Below, in pieces: positions 12,356 to 24,000 of a stretch of DNA of 64,000 nt. Every line of letters begins with the position of its first letter. Position 1 is the first letter of the stretch. The notes under the pieces were generated by a model that saw only the letters and a list, made by a program, of their open reading frames with translations, made no database searches and was not told where the DNA came from. Origin of the DNA: Carallia brachiata (lineage: Eukaryota > Streptophyta > Magnoliopsida > Malpighiales > Rhizophoraceae); the NCBI GenBank assembly GCA_021464245.1, contig JADCRB010000016.1, forward strand, positions 14,067,440-14,131,439. The letters are read 5' to 3'. The translations under genes and the position numbers were made by a program.

Positions 12356-12445
12356 CCATAGGCTTTATCCATTCATTTCGCCACAAAGTTTCCTTGCTAG
12401 AATACCAAGAAGCACACACATTGTGGCAAAAAATTAACTACAAAG

Positions 12446-12673
12446 ATGAATCATCCTCCACCACCTGACCCCAATCCCCATCCTCACCCACCTCCACCTC
12501 ACGCGCCGCCTCCGGGTCCTCCACACCACCACGAACCCCCACCTCCTCCTCGTGCTGATCCACCTCCTCCTCCGGGTCCCCATGCTCCTCCACCAGGCGG
12601 CCCTCCCGAGCCACACAAGCCAGACCCTCATCATGAGCATCATCCTCATCACCATCCTCATCACCACCCTTGA
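12446..12673 (+). CDS. Small proline/histidine-rich protein
   Basis: The product is a 75-residue low-complexity protein starting MNHPPPPDPNPHPHPPPP, with repeated PPP/PPPP blocks and His clusters, ending HHPHHHPHHHP before TGA. It lacks a signal peptide, so it is not a typical extensin or secreted cell-wall protein. The His clusters could bind metal ions, but that is inference. Support for a real gene is a TATA box at a normal distance, an A-rich ATG context (ACAAAGATGA) and an AATAAA at 12820-12825. GC content is far above the flanks. Low-complexity ORFs can be open by chance in several frames, and here other frames are also open, so transcript data are needed. Its function is unknown. Confidence 0.5.
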   Translation: MNHPPPPDPNPHPHPPPPHAPPPGPPHHHEPPPPPRADPPPPPGPHAPPPGGPPEPHKPDPHHEHHPHHHPHHHP

Positions 12674-14540
12674 TCCAGATATTACACAAGAGGATGTTGA
12701 TCGAGCTGGAGCAGTACTATGCCATAGATTGTACATGCAGCTCTATATTTCTACCAGTTTGCATAAGAATAATTTACTCTTGTTTCGCTTACCCTTCTGT
12801 TGTGTTCTACCAACCATGTAATAAAACGTCTACGTACTGTGATTGATTGTCATAATAACGATAATTATCTATTAGTATAGTTACTATGCTTGTCTTCTCT
12901 TCTATGTTACTCTAATCTATTAGTCTGAAGACTGAAATTACATGTGTTTTCCTCGGATTCATTTTGAAGGTTTTGAATTAGATTTCTATATATTTGGAAA
13001 ATTTTACTTATTAATCCAATGAACATGATATTAGAATAGAGGCTACGGAAAATTATTTTACTGTATAACTTATAATTTAATAAATTTCATAATAACTATT
13101 TTGCTTTATAACTCACGTTCTAATGAATTTTATAATAAACGACCCAAAAACAAAATATCACTTTATGTTGTGTTAATACATATGCTAATATTGATGCTTA
13201 GAGGGAAAATTCTTGCTTAAAGAGAATATCAGCCTATCACAATTGCCCAAATCAATAATTAAAATAATAAAGAGTAATTAATCATGCGTTTCGGGCTGTG
13301 CAATATATCCAAGAGCAGAGGTTGGCAGCCACCACAAATCAACTTGAGATTGAGAATTGAGCCCAAGTCGCAACTCACAAGCAGTGCCGTTGGAGAAAGC
13401 ATAACGTGCTACCTTTTTTTTTTTTCAAAAACACGGTTTTTATTTTTATTTTGTAATTTTATTATCCATGATTCGTGTCGTGACCATATAAAATTGTCTT
13501 TACACCATTGCATAATGCAAATCCAAGGGAAGAATCAGTAACTCACTTTTAAGTAAAATTATGTAGATATATATTGATATGAGTTATTGTATAATTAAAT
13601 TTATTTAAAAATTAAATAAGAAAAAAAATTGAGATGTTATCCCAAATTTGCATTTCAAACACTTTTGTTTTTTTTTTTTCTGTCAAACAAATGGGAGGGC
13701 AGAGGTGGTGGCTCACGATTATGCTAAGGAGTATTGCTCATATTTTGAGGGTAACTTCTAAACTGATTGAATGATTACAGTATAACTCAACATTACAAAA
13801 GGGAGGAATATATTTAGTCTTACTGAACGTCATAACAGCCTTCGAACTCAAGTCTTTTGGCTTGTCAGCGTTTGATGTTTATTATTAAACTACAACGATC
13901 AGTAATATTTTCAATTTGATATATAATAAAGAGGAAGGATAACTTTTTTTGGTTTAAAACCACCCCGGTATCCAACTTGAAGGCTAACACCCCATCACAC
14001 GCGAAGGACCTTCGCCTGGCACACGACATGAGCCGAACATGAGCCCAACCACCCTGGCCGGCCACATGAAGGGCCACCTCTCCATATCCACCACGAATTT
14101 GGGCTTCGTGGTCAATATGCACCGCCACCTGGCCTCTTCATAGTGACCCCGCCCATCATCAAACCCATCTTCATCCTCATGAGGCCTGGGCCCAGTCCAC
14201 CCACCCTAGGCCCTCCAGGCCCACACCATCCTACGTCTTGTCACTAGATCTGGCTGGCTGGCCGCTGGCTATATAAGAAAATTACGAGCATTAAAAAAAT
14301 ACAAAAGATTTCAAAAAACCGTCAAACCTCAGGTCCGAGTCCGACCATAACCTGGTACCGTACTGTGTCAGAAAACACCGTTGTTTCGGACCAATTCCCG
14401 GTTATGCGCTAAAAAATTCCCTTTCGTGTCTTCTTCTGCTACTTTTCAATAATCTTGGTTTCTGGTAGTTCAAATTTACCAAATCCATCATTTTTCCCCC
14501 TCTTGTTTTATAGAATTTTTCTTTGATCCAACTCAGATCA
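12674..14540. other. Intergenic region with a GC-rich block
   Basis: This stretch starts with the presumed 3' UTR of the Pro/His gene. It then has AT-rich DNA and a sharply bounded GC-rich block at about 13965-14275 (listed separately). No gene was recognised. Open frames such as 13284-13541 have no family features. Confidence 0.5.
13965..14275. other. GC-rich block of unknown origin
   Basis: About 300 bp is dominated by CC/GG-rich words (GGCCCAGTCC, GGCCCTCCAGGCCCAC, CTGGCTGGCTGGCCGCTGGC) inside DNA that is otherwise AT-rich. On - an open frame runs through 14128-13865, but it shows no known domain. It might be a captured exon, a decayed GC-rich transposon or the upstream promoter of the transporter gene. 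Repeated GGCCCA/TGGGCC words resemble plant site II elements. Confidence 0.35.
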
Positions 14541-14543
14541 ATC

Positions 14544-14924
14544 ACGTTTGCAAACCCAAGAACCGTAGCCCTTGATCCACCAACTCCCTTCTCTCTAATC
14601 AAAGTTTCTGTTTGTGGTAATATTTAGGTCTGCAAACTGGGACTTTCAGGATTTTTTTTTCTTTTGTGTTGGGTGGTTGAACTAGATTTTCTCGTAATTT
14701 GGGGTCTTGGGTTTTGCAAGTAATTCTAAACGTTTGCAAAACCAAAGAAACCCTAGCCCTGGATCCACCCTGCCCCTTCTCTCAAATCAAAGTTTCTGTT
14801 TATGGTAATATTTAGATCTGCAAATCAGGACTTTCAGGAGTTCTTTTTTTTTTTTTTTTTTTTGTTGGGTGGTTGAACTAGAGTTTCTTGTAATTTGGGG
14901 TCTTGGGGTTTGCAATTAATTCTA
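14544..14924 (+). repeat. Tandem duplication (about 186 bp x2) in the transporter leader
   Basis: Unit 1 (14544-14729) and unit 2 (14730-about 14924) both begin ACGTTTGCAAA. In the same order both contain GATCCACC, TCAAAGTTTCTGTTT, GGTAATATTTAG, GACTTTCAGGA, a T-run, GTTGGGTGGTTGAACTAGA and AATTTGGGGTCTTGG. Unit 2 is longer mainly because of a longer T-run. It ends about 45 bp before the start codon, so it lies in the 5' leader or its intron. Confidence 0.85.
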
Positions 14925-14968
14925 CAATTCAGGCTGACACTCTGATCTCTGAATTATATCATTCAACA

Positions 14969-16789
14969 ATGCAATCTGCAACTCCAAGCATAGCCCTAGG
15001 TTTTGACCTATTTCCATCCCTTAAACCCCCACAAAAGACCATAACTTTCCATAAAATTACAGTCTTGATCATTACCTTTCTGGCTTATGCCTCCTTCCAC
15101 GCTTCCAGGAAGCCTCCAAGCATTGTCAAGAGCGTGCTTGGACCCACTATTCAATTGAATTCTTCTTCCACGTCTCAGTCGGATTTGGTTTCTGATGAAT
15201 CCAATTTGAACTCTAATGCTACTGGCTGGCCTCCATTCAATGGTCCTGAGGGGAACCACCGGCTTGGAGAACTTGATCTTGCATTTCTATCTTCATATTC
15301 AATAGGGATGTATTTTGCAGGGCATGCTGGTGATAGAATGGATTTGAGGTTGTTTCTGGTTTTTGGAATGGTGGGCAGTGGTTTTTTGACTATAGCTTTC
15401 GGCCTAGGGTACTGGTTTGATTTGCATTTGTTGGGATATTTTGTGGGTGTGCAGATTTTTTGTGGGTTGTTTCAGTCTGTAGGTTGGCCTTCTGTGTGGG
15501 CAGTGGTTGGGAATTGGTTTGGGAAAGACAAGAGAGGGTTGATAATGGGAGTATGGAATTCACATACATCAGTGGGGAACATCATAGGTTCAGTCGTGGC
15601 GTCAGCAGTTTTGGACTTTGGATGGGGTTGGTCATTTGTGGTGCCAGGGTTTTTGGTGATTCTGGTTAGTGTTTTTGTGTTTTTGTTTCTTGTTGTTACT
15701 CCTGAAGACATTGGATTTGGGTCGCTGGGGAAGGAGATTGAGATGGGGGTGGAGGCAGATGGTGTGGATTATTCGGTGAAAGTTGAATCAGAGGAAGCAG
15801 GGCTTCTTGGGATCGAAAACTCAGATAATTTGGGTGCCATTGGATTCTTGGAGGCTTGGAGATTACCAGGCGTGGCGCCATTTGCTTTCTGCCTCTTCTT
15901 CTCCAAGCTGGTGGCTTATACTTTTCTGTATTGGTTGCCCTTCTACTTACGGCACACAGGTATTTGCTCCTAATTTATGGCTTCTATTGATGAATCAATC
16001 GATGATCATGTTCTGTTTTGCTTTGCTTGGATTTGTATGTGAATGAGTTTTTCTGAATGAATTTGCAACATCAATTTGCTATCATTATCTTATGTGTGAA
16101 AACCAACAAACTAGTTGTAAGCTGAACCCTTTTTTGTGGGCCTGGGGCTCCTTCTGGTCGGCGTATTGAGTTGAGTTGTTTGGTTTTTACTTGCATACTT
16201 GGGTGCCTAACTATGATAATTCTTAGTCGTATCTGATGCTGAAAACTAATTGCAACTTTTGTTGACTATAGCCGTTGCAGGAGTCCATTTGTCACACAAA
16301 ACTGCTGGAATACTATCGACAGTATTCGATATTGGAGGAGTTCTTGGTGGAATTTTGGCTGGCTTTGTATCTGATATTGTTGACGCTCGTGCAGTAACTT
16401 CAGTTTCATTTTTAGCACTGTCAATCCCAGCTCTATTTTTGTACCGCGTTTATGGAAGCCTTTCCATGATCTCAAACATTTCTTTGATGTTTATATCTGG
16501 TTTGCTTGTGAACGGGCCATACTCACTGATTACTACAGCTGTCGCTGCTGATCTTGGTACCCAGGACTTGATTAAGGGAAATTCGCGTGCCTTGGCTACC
16601 GTGACCGCAATTATAGACGGTACTGGTTCTGTTGGGGCAGCTATTGGCCCTCTTTTGGCTGGGTATATTTCCACCAGAGGTTGGAACAGTGTCTTCTTTA
16701 TGCTAATTGTCTCCATTTTCTTTGCAAGTTTGTGCTTGATTCGTGTTGTAAAATCCGAAATTAAGAGGAAACTGAATGACAGAACGTGA
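14969..16789 (+). CDS. Glycerol-3-phosphate transporter (G3Pp family, MFS)
   Basis: Exons are 14969-15959 and 16272-16789, giving 502 residues with a phase-1 GT-AG intron. The start chosen is the first ATG in frame (MQSATPSIALGF); the frame is open further upstream but only from a TTG. The protein is an organophosphate/phosphate antiporter of the major facilitator superfamily. The signature HASRKPPSIVKSVLGP follows TM1. Then come SYSIGMYFAGHAGDR, RGLIMGVWNSHTSVGNIIGS and, in the second half, FDIGGVLGGILAGFVSDI and ALATVTAIIDGTGSVGAA. About 12 membrane segments are apparent, with a hydrophilic loop between the halves (about residues 250-295). Plant homologues are annotated as putative glycerol-3-phosphate transporters; the true substrate and membrane are uncertain. 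The family has five members in Arabidopsis, and I cannot tell which is orthologous. It converges on the PP2C gene 572 bp downstream. Confidence 0.9.
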
Positions 16790-17361
16790 CCTTTGAACAA
16801 GCACTACTGCACATTGATAGAAAATCTCCAGGCATCACTGTTTAATGTACATTTTGTATCTCATTAGACTACTGATATCCACAGGGAAACCACAGAGACG
16901 AAGTCATTTCTCAAGTGATTATACAAACATCATCTTGTACATCATATTTTTCCACTGATTGCCTTATAGTTGCTTGTATATTTACAGTAATGATGAGACT
17001 TTCGGATCCCTATTGGTTGTTTGTTCTTCAACGCCTTTACTTGCGTTCCTAGCTGCTTACCTTGGAAAGTTGGATCCTACTACAGCTCCTCTCCTTCATG
17101 TATTATTATTGCTCTTCTACAGATGACTGAAAAATGATGTGATAGCATCGAAACAAATCATATATTGCAACCTTTCATTCAATGTCTAACTTTTTCAAGT
17201 TTTTGTTATTACATCCACTTCCTTGAGGCAGGAAGTTGAGTGAGGTTACAACAATGAGGCAGGAAAATTGCAGTTTCTATTTTCTGAGGAATTTATGTGC
17301 ACAAAAGTACGAGAAAAGACATACATTATTCACCAAGATACACTTTTCCACCAAAGAATTT
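16790..17361. other. Convergent intergenic region
   Basis: This is the 572 bp between the stop of the transporter (+) and the stop of the PP2C gene (-). It probably consists mostly of the two 3' UTRs. No other feature was seen. Confidence 0.6.
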
Positions 17362-20300
17362 TCAGCATGATCCGTGTAACAGGAAGTTGAGATTCTGACG
17401 TCCCTCAGCAGAAATGCTACGCCTTACTTTTGCTCTCTGTACAGCAACTCGTGGAGGTGGCTCCAAGTGAAAGCTCACCATCACAACTGTCAAGTTGTCG
17501 GTCGCTTCCCGTTTTATTGCTTCTTCTACCATTTGTTTGCAACAAAGCTTTACATCATTGTGCTCTTGAAGTCTCCTCCGGGAGAAATCTACAGCATTTT
17601 GGCTGGAAAACACTTCCCATAGTCCATCACTTCCGATGACCAGAAATTCATCTTCCTGGGTCAGCGTAATCAACTTCAGTTCTGGTTCAGCGCTCAAGGG
17701 ACCACCAGTTCCGCCCATTTCTTTCATGCCCTCAATGTGCCAATCGCCTAACGCACGAGTAACACCTAATTGACCATTAAGATAACCATCATCAACGTAT
17801 CCACCCAAGGATTCAATCCGTATCCTTTCTTCAAGGCAGCAGGGTCTATGATCTGTTGACATCTCTATGGCTGTTCCACGCCTTGACAATACTGCCCGGC
17901 AATCACCGGCATTTGCCACGAGTAAAGATCTATGCAAAATGCAAAAATACCTTAGTTGATGTGCATTAAGAAGCAAGTATGAAATTACCACTGGTGGCAC
18001 TCGATAGGGTGATATTTTATGTGAAATTAGAACAAACAAGTATCTCTCAGCACCTCCAGCAACCGTTGAAATGGAGACAATTTATGCATGCTATGGCAGG
18101 CCTCTGTGATTGGTCCACTCATTGAACTCGCAGGATACAATTCTGACGATTATATTGTAGCATGTTGTCATTTACCCCACATTGTTCTATTCAATAGTTC
18201 CAAAGGAACGACACAGAAGAGATTTGACAAGGTCCTAGATCAGTGGGGTTAAAAAAAAAAAAAAGAAGGAAAAAATTATAGCTAACCGCCAGTTGTGGAA
18301 GTCAGGCATTTACCTCCCAAATATCATCGCAGTAAGTGCAGTGGTGCCAGATGGCTCAAGGGTGCATGACTTTGCAAATGCTGTCAGTCTCCACAAATGA
18401 CCTTTTGACCACTCTCCCAAGTTCTAGAGGGAAATCAGCATCTTCAGCAATGACTCTTGGTAAATGGTCACGAACAAATTGTGCGGCACTCTTTCCTCCA
18501 TGCCCATCAAAAACCTGTTATTCCAAGGAATTGCTATTTATGAGAATCAGTATCCTTTTTGGTTGATAATCCTCTTAACTTCCAAGATGTCCAAATCTAT
18601 CATCAAAAGGATAAAAGCATGCTCCTCTTTTCAGGCAGAGTTAAGCGTTCTACTAGAAAGAAGGGTGTGAAATAACACTAGTCACTTCACAAGCGCCATG
18701 AAGCATTGTTTTCCCCAATTTGTCTATGGAGAGTGTGCTTGATTTATAAACTCGCCACATTTTATTTATTCCAGGTTTCTTTGTTCTCTTTCAGAGCCTT
18801 GGGCTTGAGCACAACAATGGTAGAGAAATGGTTTCAAGCACAAACACAGGATTGGTTGGAGCTTCATACTTAAATGTTCAAGGAGATTGTTGGTTTTTTG
18901 AGTGCAGAAGATGAAGGAAAATGAAGATGATAAATGAATATTAAAGCTGCAAATGCAGCAAAGTTGCTGCTAAACAGCAAATGCAGCAAAAGAGAGAGAA
19001 ATGAGCTATTAAACCATTTGTTGTAGAGAAAAATGTCCAAAGACATGATTGAAGAAATGAGGATGGAAATGACTTGACTTTCATTGATCAAAAAGCTCCA
19101 CAATATAGGAGTTTTTATAAGAATAAAGATAAACTAAAATGATTACAAGAGATTGACAACACAATGTTTAAGATAGCTTTACAAGTAATGACACTTAAAC
19201 AAGTAAACTCTACTTTCTAAGTGGTACAAAAGACGTAGAAGCTTTTAACCTAATCACATTACAAGCTAAAGACTAGCCTAAAGGCTATTTTAAAGTTTGA
19301 AGCAAAGTGGCAGTTCTAACAGAGATAGGTTGAATTTAACAACAGGGGTGACACGGCCTTCTGAGAACTTAATGCTTGTCACTATTATCAGAAGTTTAAT
19401 AATTGAAAAGTGACAAATGAATGAAAGTCATCTTCCACCAAGTTGATCTAATCCACCGAAAAGGTTACTATGCTCACTAATCAGAAAAGGTTTACCCTCA
19501 AAACTTCTTGATTGAGAAACTGGACTCTATTTCAGCATCTAGATAAAACCACACACATGAAAAAGAAATGCTCATGAAGAAACGGGACAACAGAAAGTTC
19601 ATGGCTAAAATAGTAGGCAGATGGTATTAAAAGCTGGAGAACTTACACCATAGAAAGAAATAGCCTCCTCACTGAGTAAACTACAACCAAATTTCTCAGC
19701 CAAGTTGCTGATGCAAATGTGTGTGTCCTCCATATGCGGCCTACCACCAATGTCAGACCACTCTCCCGAGCGAAGAAAAGGAACCAAATTGCTTAAGGGA
19801 TTCGTTTTCTGCTCTGTGACCACTCTATCTTCACAAATGCTTTCCAACTGAATGATCCATATAAAGATAAAAAATTCAAAAGAAGTAATTAGAAGAATGA
19901 TAAATCGCTTAAGAAAGCAATTTAAGAGGAAGACACTATTTTTCAATTCAAACTCTCGCATAAAAAAACGACTTACACCTATCTGTGTTCCTTTTGCTGA
20001 TCAAAATAATTGTTTCCCAAAGATGGCCATATCAAAAGAAGTACAAAGGAAAAGAGAGCTGACAAGATCTTTTAGAAGTCCTTTCATAATGCTTTAATTT
20101 TTTAAAAGTCTTTTATGTCTGTTTCTTATTTCCTTTGCAATGCTTTAAGTCCCTCTAGGAAATGTTCCGTAACCTGATGTGCACTTCTGTGCAGCTTATT
20201 ATAGCACAATCACAAACCAGGAAGACACACATTCAGAAGGACAGATGAACTTGACAGGCTTCTGTTCACTTTTCATGTTTTCTTCAATACCAACAAATCA

Positions 20301-21086
20301 TTGGCAAATTGGATCCAACAAAATTTACTGTTCCTGAATTCCAAAGAATGAATTTTGGCAGCTTTTGGTGAAACACTTAATTGGTTACAACTAGAACCAA
20401 TCACATCATGTCAAGAAAAAATAGTATGGTACAAAATCACTGTACTTGCTGTTCTGCACATGCGCATGGACTGGCAGTTGTGAAAAGCCAGTCCATCAAG
20501 GATTCCCAGGTGTCAAATGTCAGTTATAAAAAGAACTACAGAGGCTAAGTGGGAAAAGAAATTGATATCAAGTTAACTATGAAACCCATAAATGTTACTA
20601 GATTAACACCAAAAATATCCAACTAATTGTTGAGTCCTTTTGTCCTGAGAAAAACCTTGGCTAAAACGTCCTACACTCAGAAAGCAACATAAGTGAAAAC
20701 CCATGAAACAGTAGAAAAATAAAAATTTATCAACCTAATTTTTACAATTATAAAAAGACAGCAGTAATTCAATTTCACTTTTAATAATGAGAAAAAAAAA
20801 AGAAAAGGATATATTCACAACACGAATCAAAATATAGAATAGAAAAATCACGAAAAAAGAAAGGCAACTTTGGAAGAAGAAATGGGGTGAATTATCTCAC
20901 AGGAAATGAGTTGCCGACAACCAACCCATCACCAGAACTGACCAAAGAAGGTTCTTTATCCAATTTCTCCATCTGGGTGTGCAAGACTTCGCAATGCGAT
21001 GGCCAAGACTGCTTCTTGCTGCTGTTGCTGTTTCTGTCAATTCCCTCCATTTCGTGGCTGCCCTGCTCTGCATCTTGCACGCACAT
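17362..21086 (-). CDS. Protein phosphatase 2C (PP2C/PPM family; 4 exons, frame break in exon 3)
   Basis: Exons in transcript order are 21086-20901, 19847-19647, 18514-18314 and 17929-17362, about 385 residues after discounting one frame break. PP2Cs are Mg2+/Mn2+-dependent Ser/Thr phosphatases. Conserved motifs appear in order: GRPHMEDTH (about residue 98), VFDGHGG (132), TALTAMIFGR, VANAGDCRAVLSRRG, DHRP, GGYVDDGYLNGQLGVTRALGD, FLVIGSDGLWEV and TDNLTVVMVSF. The metal-binding Asp residues of these motifs are all present. There is no signal peptide or membrane segment, so a cytosolic or nuclear enzyme is likely. Length and layout match the plant proteins named probable protein phosphatase 2C 22/27-like, but the clade is not certain. 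Exon 3 is 201 nt, whereas flanking phases need 203 (or 200). The shift lies at 18380-18385, between the ETD and AFAKSC segments. Intron 2 holds a solo LTR. Confidence 0.88.
18380..18385 (-). other. Frame break in PP2C exon 3
   Basis: The - strand reads GAGACTGACAGCATTTGCAAA. Conserved residues before it (SFVETD) and after it (AFAKSC) are in different frames. Comparison with the usual ETDAAFAKSC of this family suggests two bases lost from a GCAGCA repeat. Untreated, translation ends about nine codons later. Confidence 0.7.
18888..19321. mobile_element. Solo LTR (434 bp) in PP2C intron 2
   Basis: The element starts TGTTGG and ends CTAACA, giving the standard TG...CA LTR ends with a short inverted repeat. 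It is flanked by a perfect 5-bp target duplication, GAGAT, at 18883-18887 and 19322-19326. No internal retrotransposon domain is present, so it is what remains after LTR-LTR recombination. The host intron (18515-19646) is the longer part of a 1.1 kb gap between exons 2 and 3. Which superfamily it belongs to cannot be said from the LTR alone. Confidence 0.85.
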
Positions 21087-24000
21087 AGTTTATGCTTTTT
21101 AGTGCCCCTGGTGTGATGGGAGAGGACCAAGCAATTTGCTGCTCTTTGCGGGTGTCCAAAGTAGAACAAGCAAATAATAGAGGTGGCGAAAACAGGAGAG
21201 AGAATCAGATAAAAATATATCATAGGAGAGAAGATTCTCAGGAATATGTTAGATTTGAATACTGTATTGTATTCATTTTATAGCGGCAGCAATTTTAGAG
21301 AGAGAGAGATAGAGAAAGAGAGAGACTATTAGGAGCCGTCGAATTCCAGATTTTTCTGTGAAAGCATGGCTGAAGATCTGTTGGGTTGTGTTTTATTTAT
21401 GTTCGGTAATAATCCACGTGATCTTTTCTATTTTGTTTTCTCCTTTGTTTTTTCCCGTTTTAACAATTCAAACGTTGGTCTTCTTGCCACGAGATGTCTT
21501 CTGGTGTGTCGTTTCTTAGGATTTACCTCACCAATTCAGTTTCGTACATATGCGTTGTACATAGATAATATATATAAAATATTTTTTTTCACAATGAACT
21601 TAATTATTTTTTAATAATATTTATTATTTTTATAATAAAAAATAATATATTAATTTTTTATATCATATTTTACTAATTTTGTTATAAAAATAAATAAACC
21701 TATGACAATATATATATTAAATATGACTATTAAAATATAAATGTGAAATTTTTTTATTTATGAAAATGCCCCTGTGGGATTTATTTTCCATTATTCTTTT
21801 CCCAAGGATGCAAGTGTAAAGTTATAGAAATGGTTTAACCCAACAAAAATAGTGGTAAAAATATGCATAACTTATTTTTAAAACGTCGGACTACGAGAGT
21901 TACGTGCACTGACGGCAACACATTAGCTCAAGTAGTCCAATTCCCTGGATTTCTGATGTAATATTAACCTTGGGACAATCTTTGTCTTGCGCTAGCCAAG
22001 TGGGGGATCTAGAAGGAAAACGCCATTTTCTTGTAATATCTTTCCTATTAGTAACTATTATCTACCTCAGCTAGCTTATTAATTTAAGAGCTAAGAAAAG
22101 CGACTAAAACATTAAAAAGAAATAAAAAAGAAATATTTTTATAGATAAACGCACAGCTAAATCATGGTGGACTATATTTCTATCATTAATTTTCAAAGTC
22201 GCCGTGGAAACAGAAAAGGGCCATAATTTTTTTTTCCCTTTTTGTTTCCTTTTTTTTTCCCTTCTATTCATGTTTTATTAAAGATGGTCGCCACTGGCTA
22301 AAGCAGGTCAAGATTGTCGAAACTTGCATACAAGTCACCAAAATGTTTGATCAAATTTTGCATTAACCTGTTAATCCATTGATTTAACTGTTGACAAACT
22401 AATTTACTTGATACTGACGGGTTTCTGTCTACTCAATTATTGTATAATTGGCTAATGGCCAACAAGATTTGAAAGGGAAATGTATGGCAATTGATTGGCC
22501 AGTGTGAACAGGAGGAAAGTTTATCAAACGGGAATATGATGGAAGACGATGACTTTATGCTAACTTTCTATTTTGCTTTCAACAAAAGGGAACGAATCGC
22601 CACTACTTTGTAAAATATCTTGTCTCGTTTTCAATGCTCCGGAGATGTTTGTTTTTGGGTTAATAGCAATCAATGAGTACTTGAGCAATTACTCACCACA
22701 AAGAAGAGGCCTTCTTTCTTATATCGTCGATTTTTTTTTCTATGAAAATGAGAGAGTAAATTTGGTGCAAATACCAAACAAAAATTAATTCTAAAATTTT
22801 TTTTTCTTAATTGACTTCGACTGAAATTTAAACTTGAGACATTTAAATTTGAATCTAATTTTAAACCTGTTAACCACTGGTACATATCCATGCATGTGTG
22901 GAAAATAATAGGAGCAAAATGAATAGCGATGAAATTTGGTCAAGCTAGAAAAGAGACCACTTCATTAAATCATAGTTTTGCGAAAAGGAATCTTTATTGT
23001 TATTGACAAGAGACCTTGGGAGGAGGCAACTTCTTCTCTGTGGGATGACGTGGAATAGTGTGCTCCATTAAAGATTAGTGTTGTTCCTTGCAGCGGACCA
23101 GACTTTGCTTTGGCATAATTTCGACCCATCCTTTTTACACCAATTTATGCATTTATTGGAAGTATTAATGCTTTGACACTGCAAAGAGGCTTGAAATCCC
23201 ATAATGGAAGTTGCGTCTACTGCATGCAATCGTGCATAACCATATCACTTCATAAATCTCATAAAAAATGTAGCAGGAAAAAAAAAAAAGTTCATAATTT
23301 ACGGCTGCCCAAGAAAAGAAAAATAGCTATACTAAATTTTCGTTCATGGCTACGCCAATACGGTATGGGGGAAAGAGTATGGTTTGGTTTCACACCGGGA
23401 AACTTTATTGAGATTTTTTAATTGGCAAAAACTATAATTTTACACGTTATTTTTATACATTTTAAGAATTTCATCCACAATTTTTTTTTATTTTGAATTC
23501 CACCCTCAATATTTTCTCCGTCAATCTTTTTTACTTTTTCCGTTAATTGACCGTTAAGTGTGATACACGATAGTCCAATTAGTGATATATTATTCTACTT
23601 ATAACTCATGTCAATAACATATAATTACTTTGCAGTCGACAATTTGTTTCTCTGACTTTTTTTTTTAATCTTTTTCTTTCAATTATATAAAAACATCAAA
23701 TTTATCGCTGATTGGACTGTCACAGGTCACTCCTAATAGTCAACTAACCGAAAAGAGTAAAAAAAAATTGAAGGAAAAAACGTTAAAGATGAGATTCAAA
23801 ATAAAAAAATGTTGTAAGCGAAATTCTTAAAACATATAAAAATAATGAGTGAAATTATAATTTTTACCTTCTTAATTATACGTTTAAGCTCCAGTGACTC
23901 AATTTTCATTACTTACCTTTTCAATCTTTCTTATAATAATAATAAACAAAGAAAGAGTATGTTTTGGACTTTCACTGGTTATATGATTAAATTAAAGAGT

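Larger units (their letters stand above)
9833..12445. other. Intergenic region between RING-H2 gene and Pro/His-rich ORF
   Basis: This is mainly AT-rich DNA. It holds the 5' leader of the RING gene (just right of 9832), a second SINE-like repeat (10088-10196), a coding-like fragment (10241-10411) and the promoter of the small Pro/His gene (TATA at 12349). The remainder shows no gene. Confidence 0.55.

Noticed and set aside
12434..12736. Arg/Trp-rich and Glu/Asp-rich ORFs opposite the Pro/His gene
   Set aside because: They are reverse-frame shadows of a low-complexity CCN/CAY-rich sequence.
14903..14968. Longer N-terminus for the glycerol-3-phosphate transporter
   Set aside because: The upstream frame begins at TTG, not ATG, and lies in the leader repeat. 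The first ATG is at 14969.
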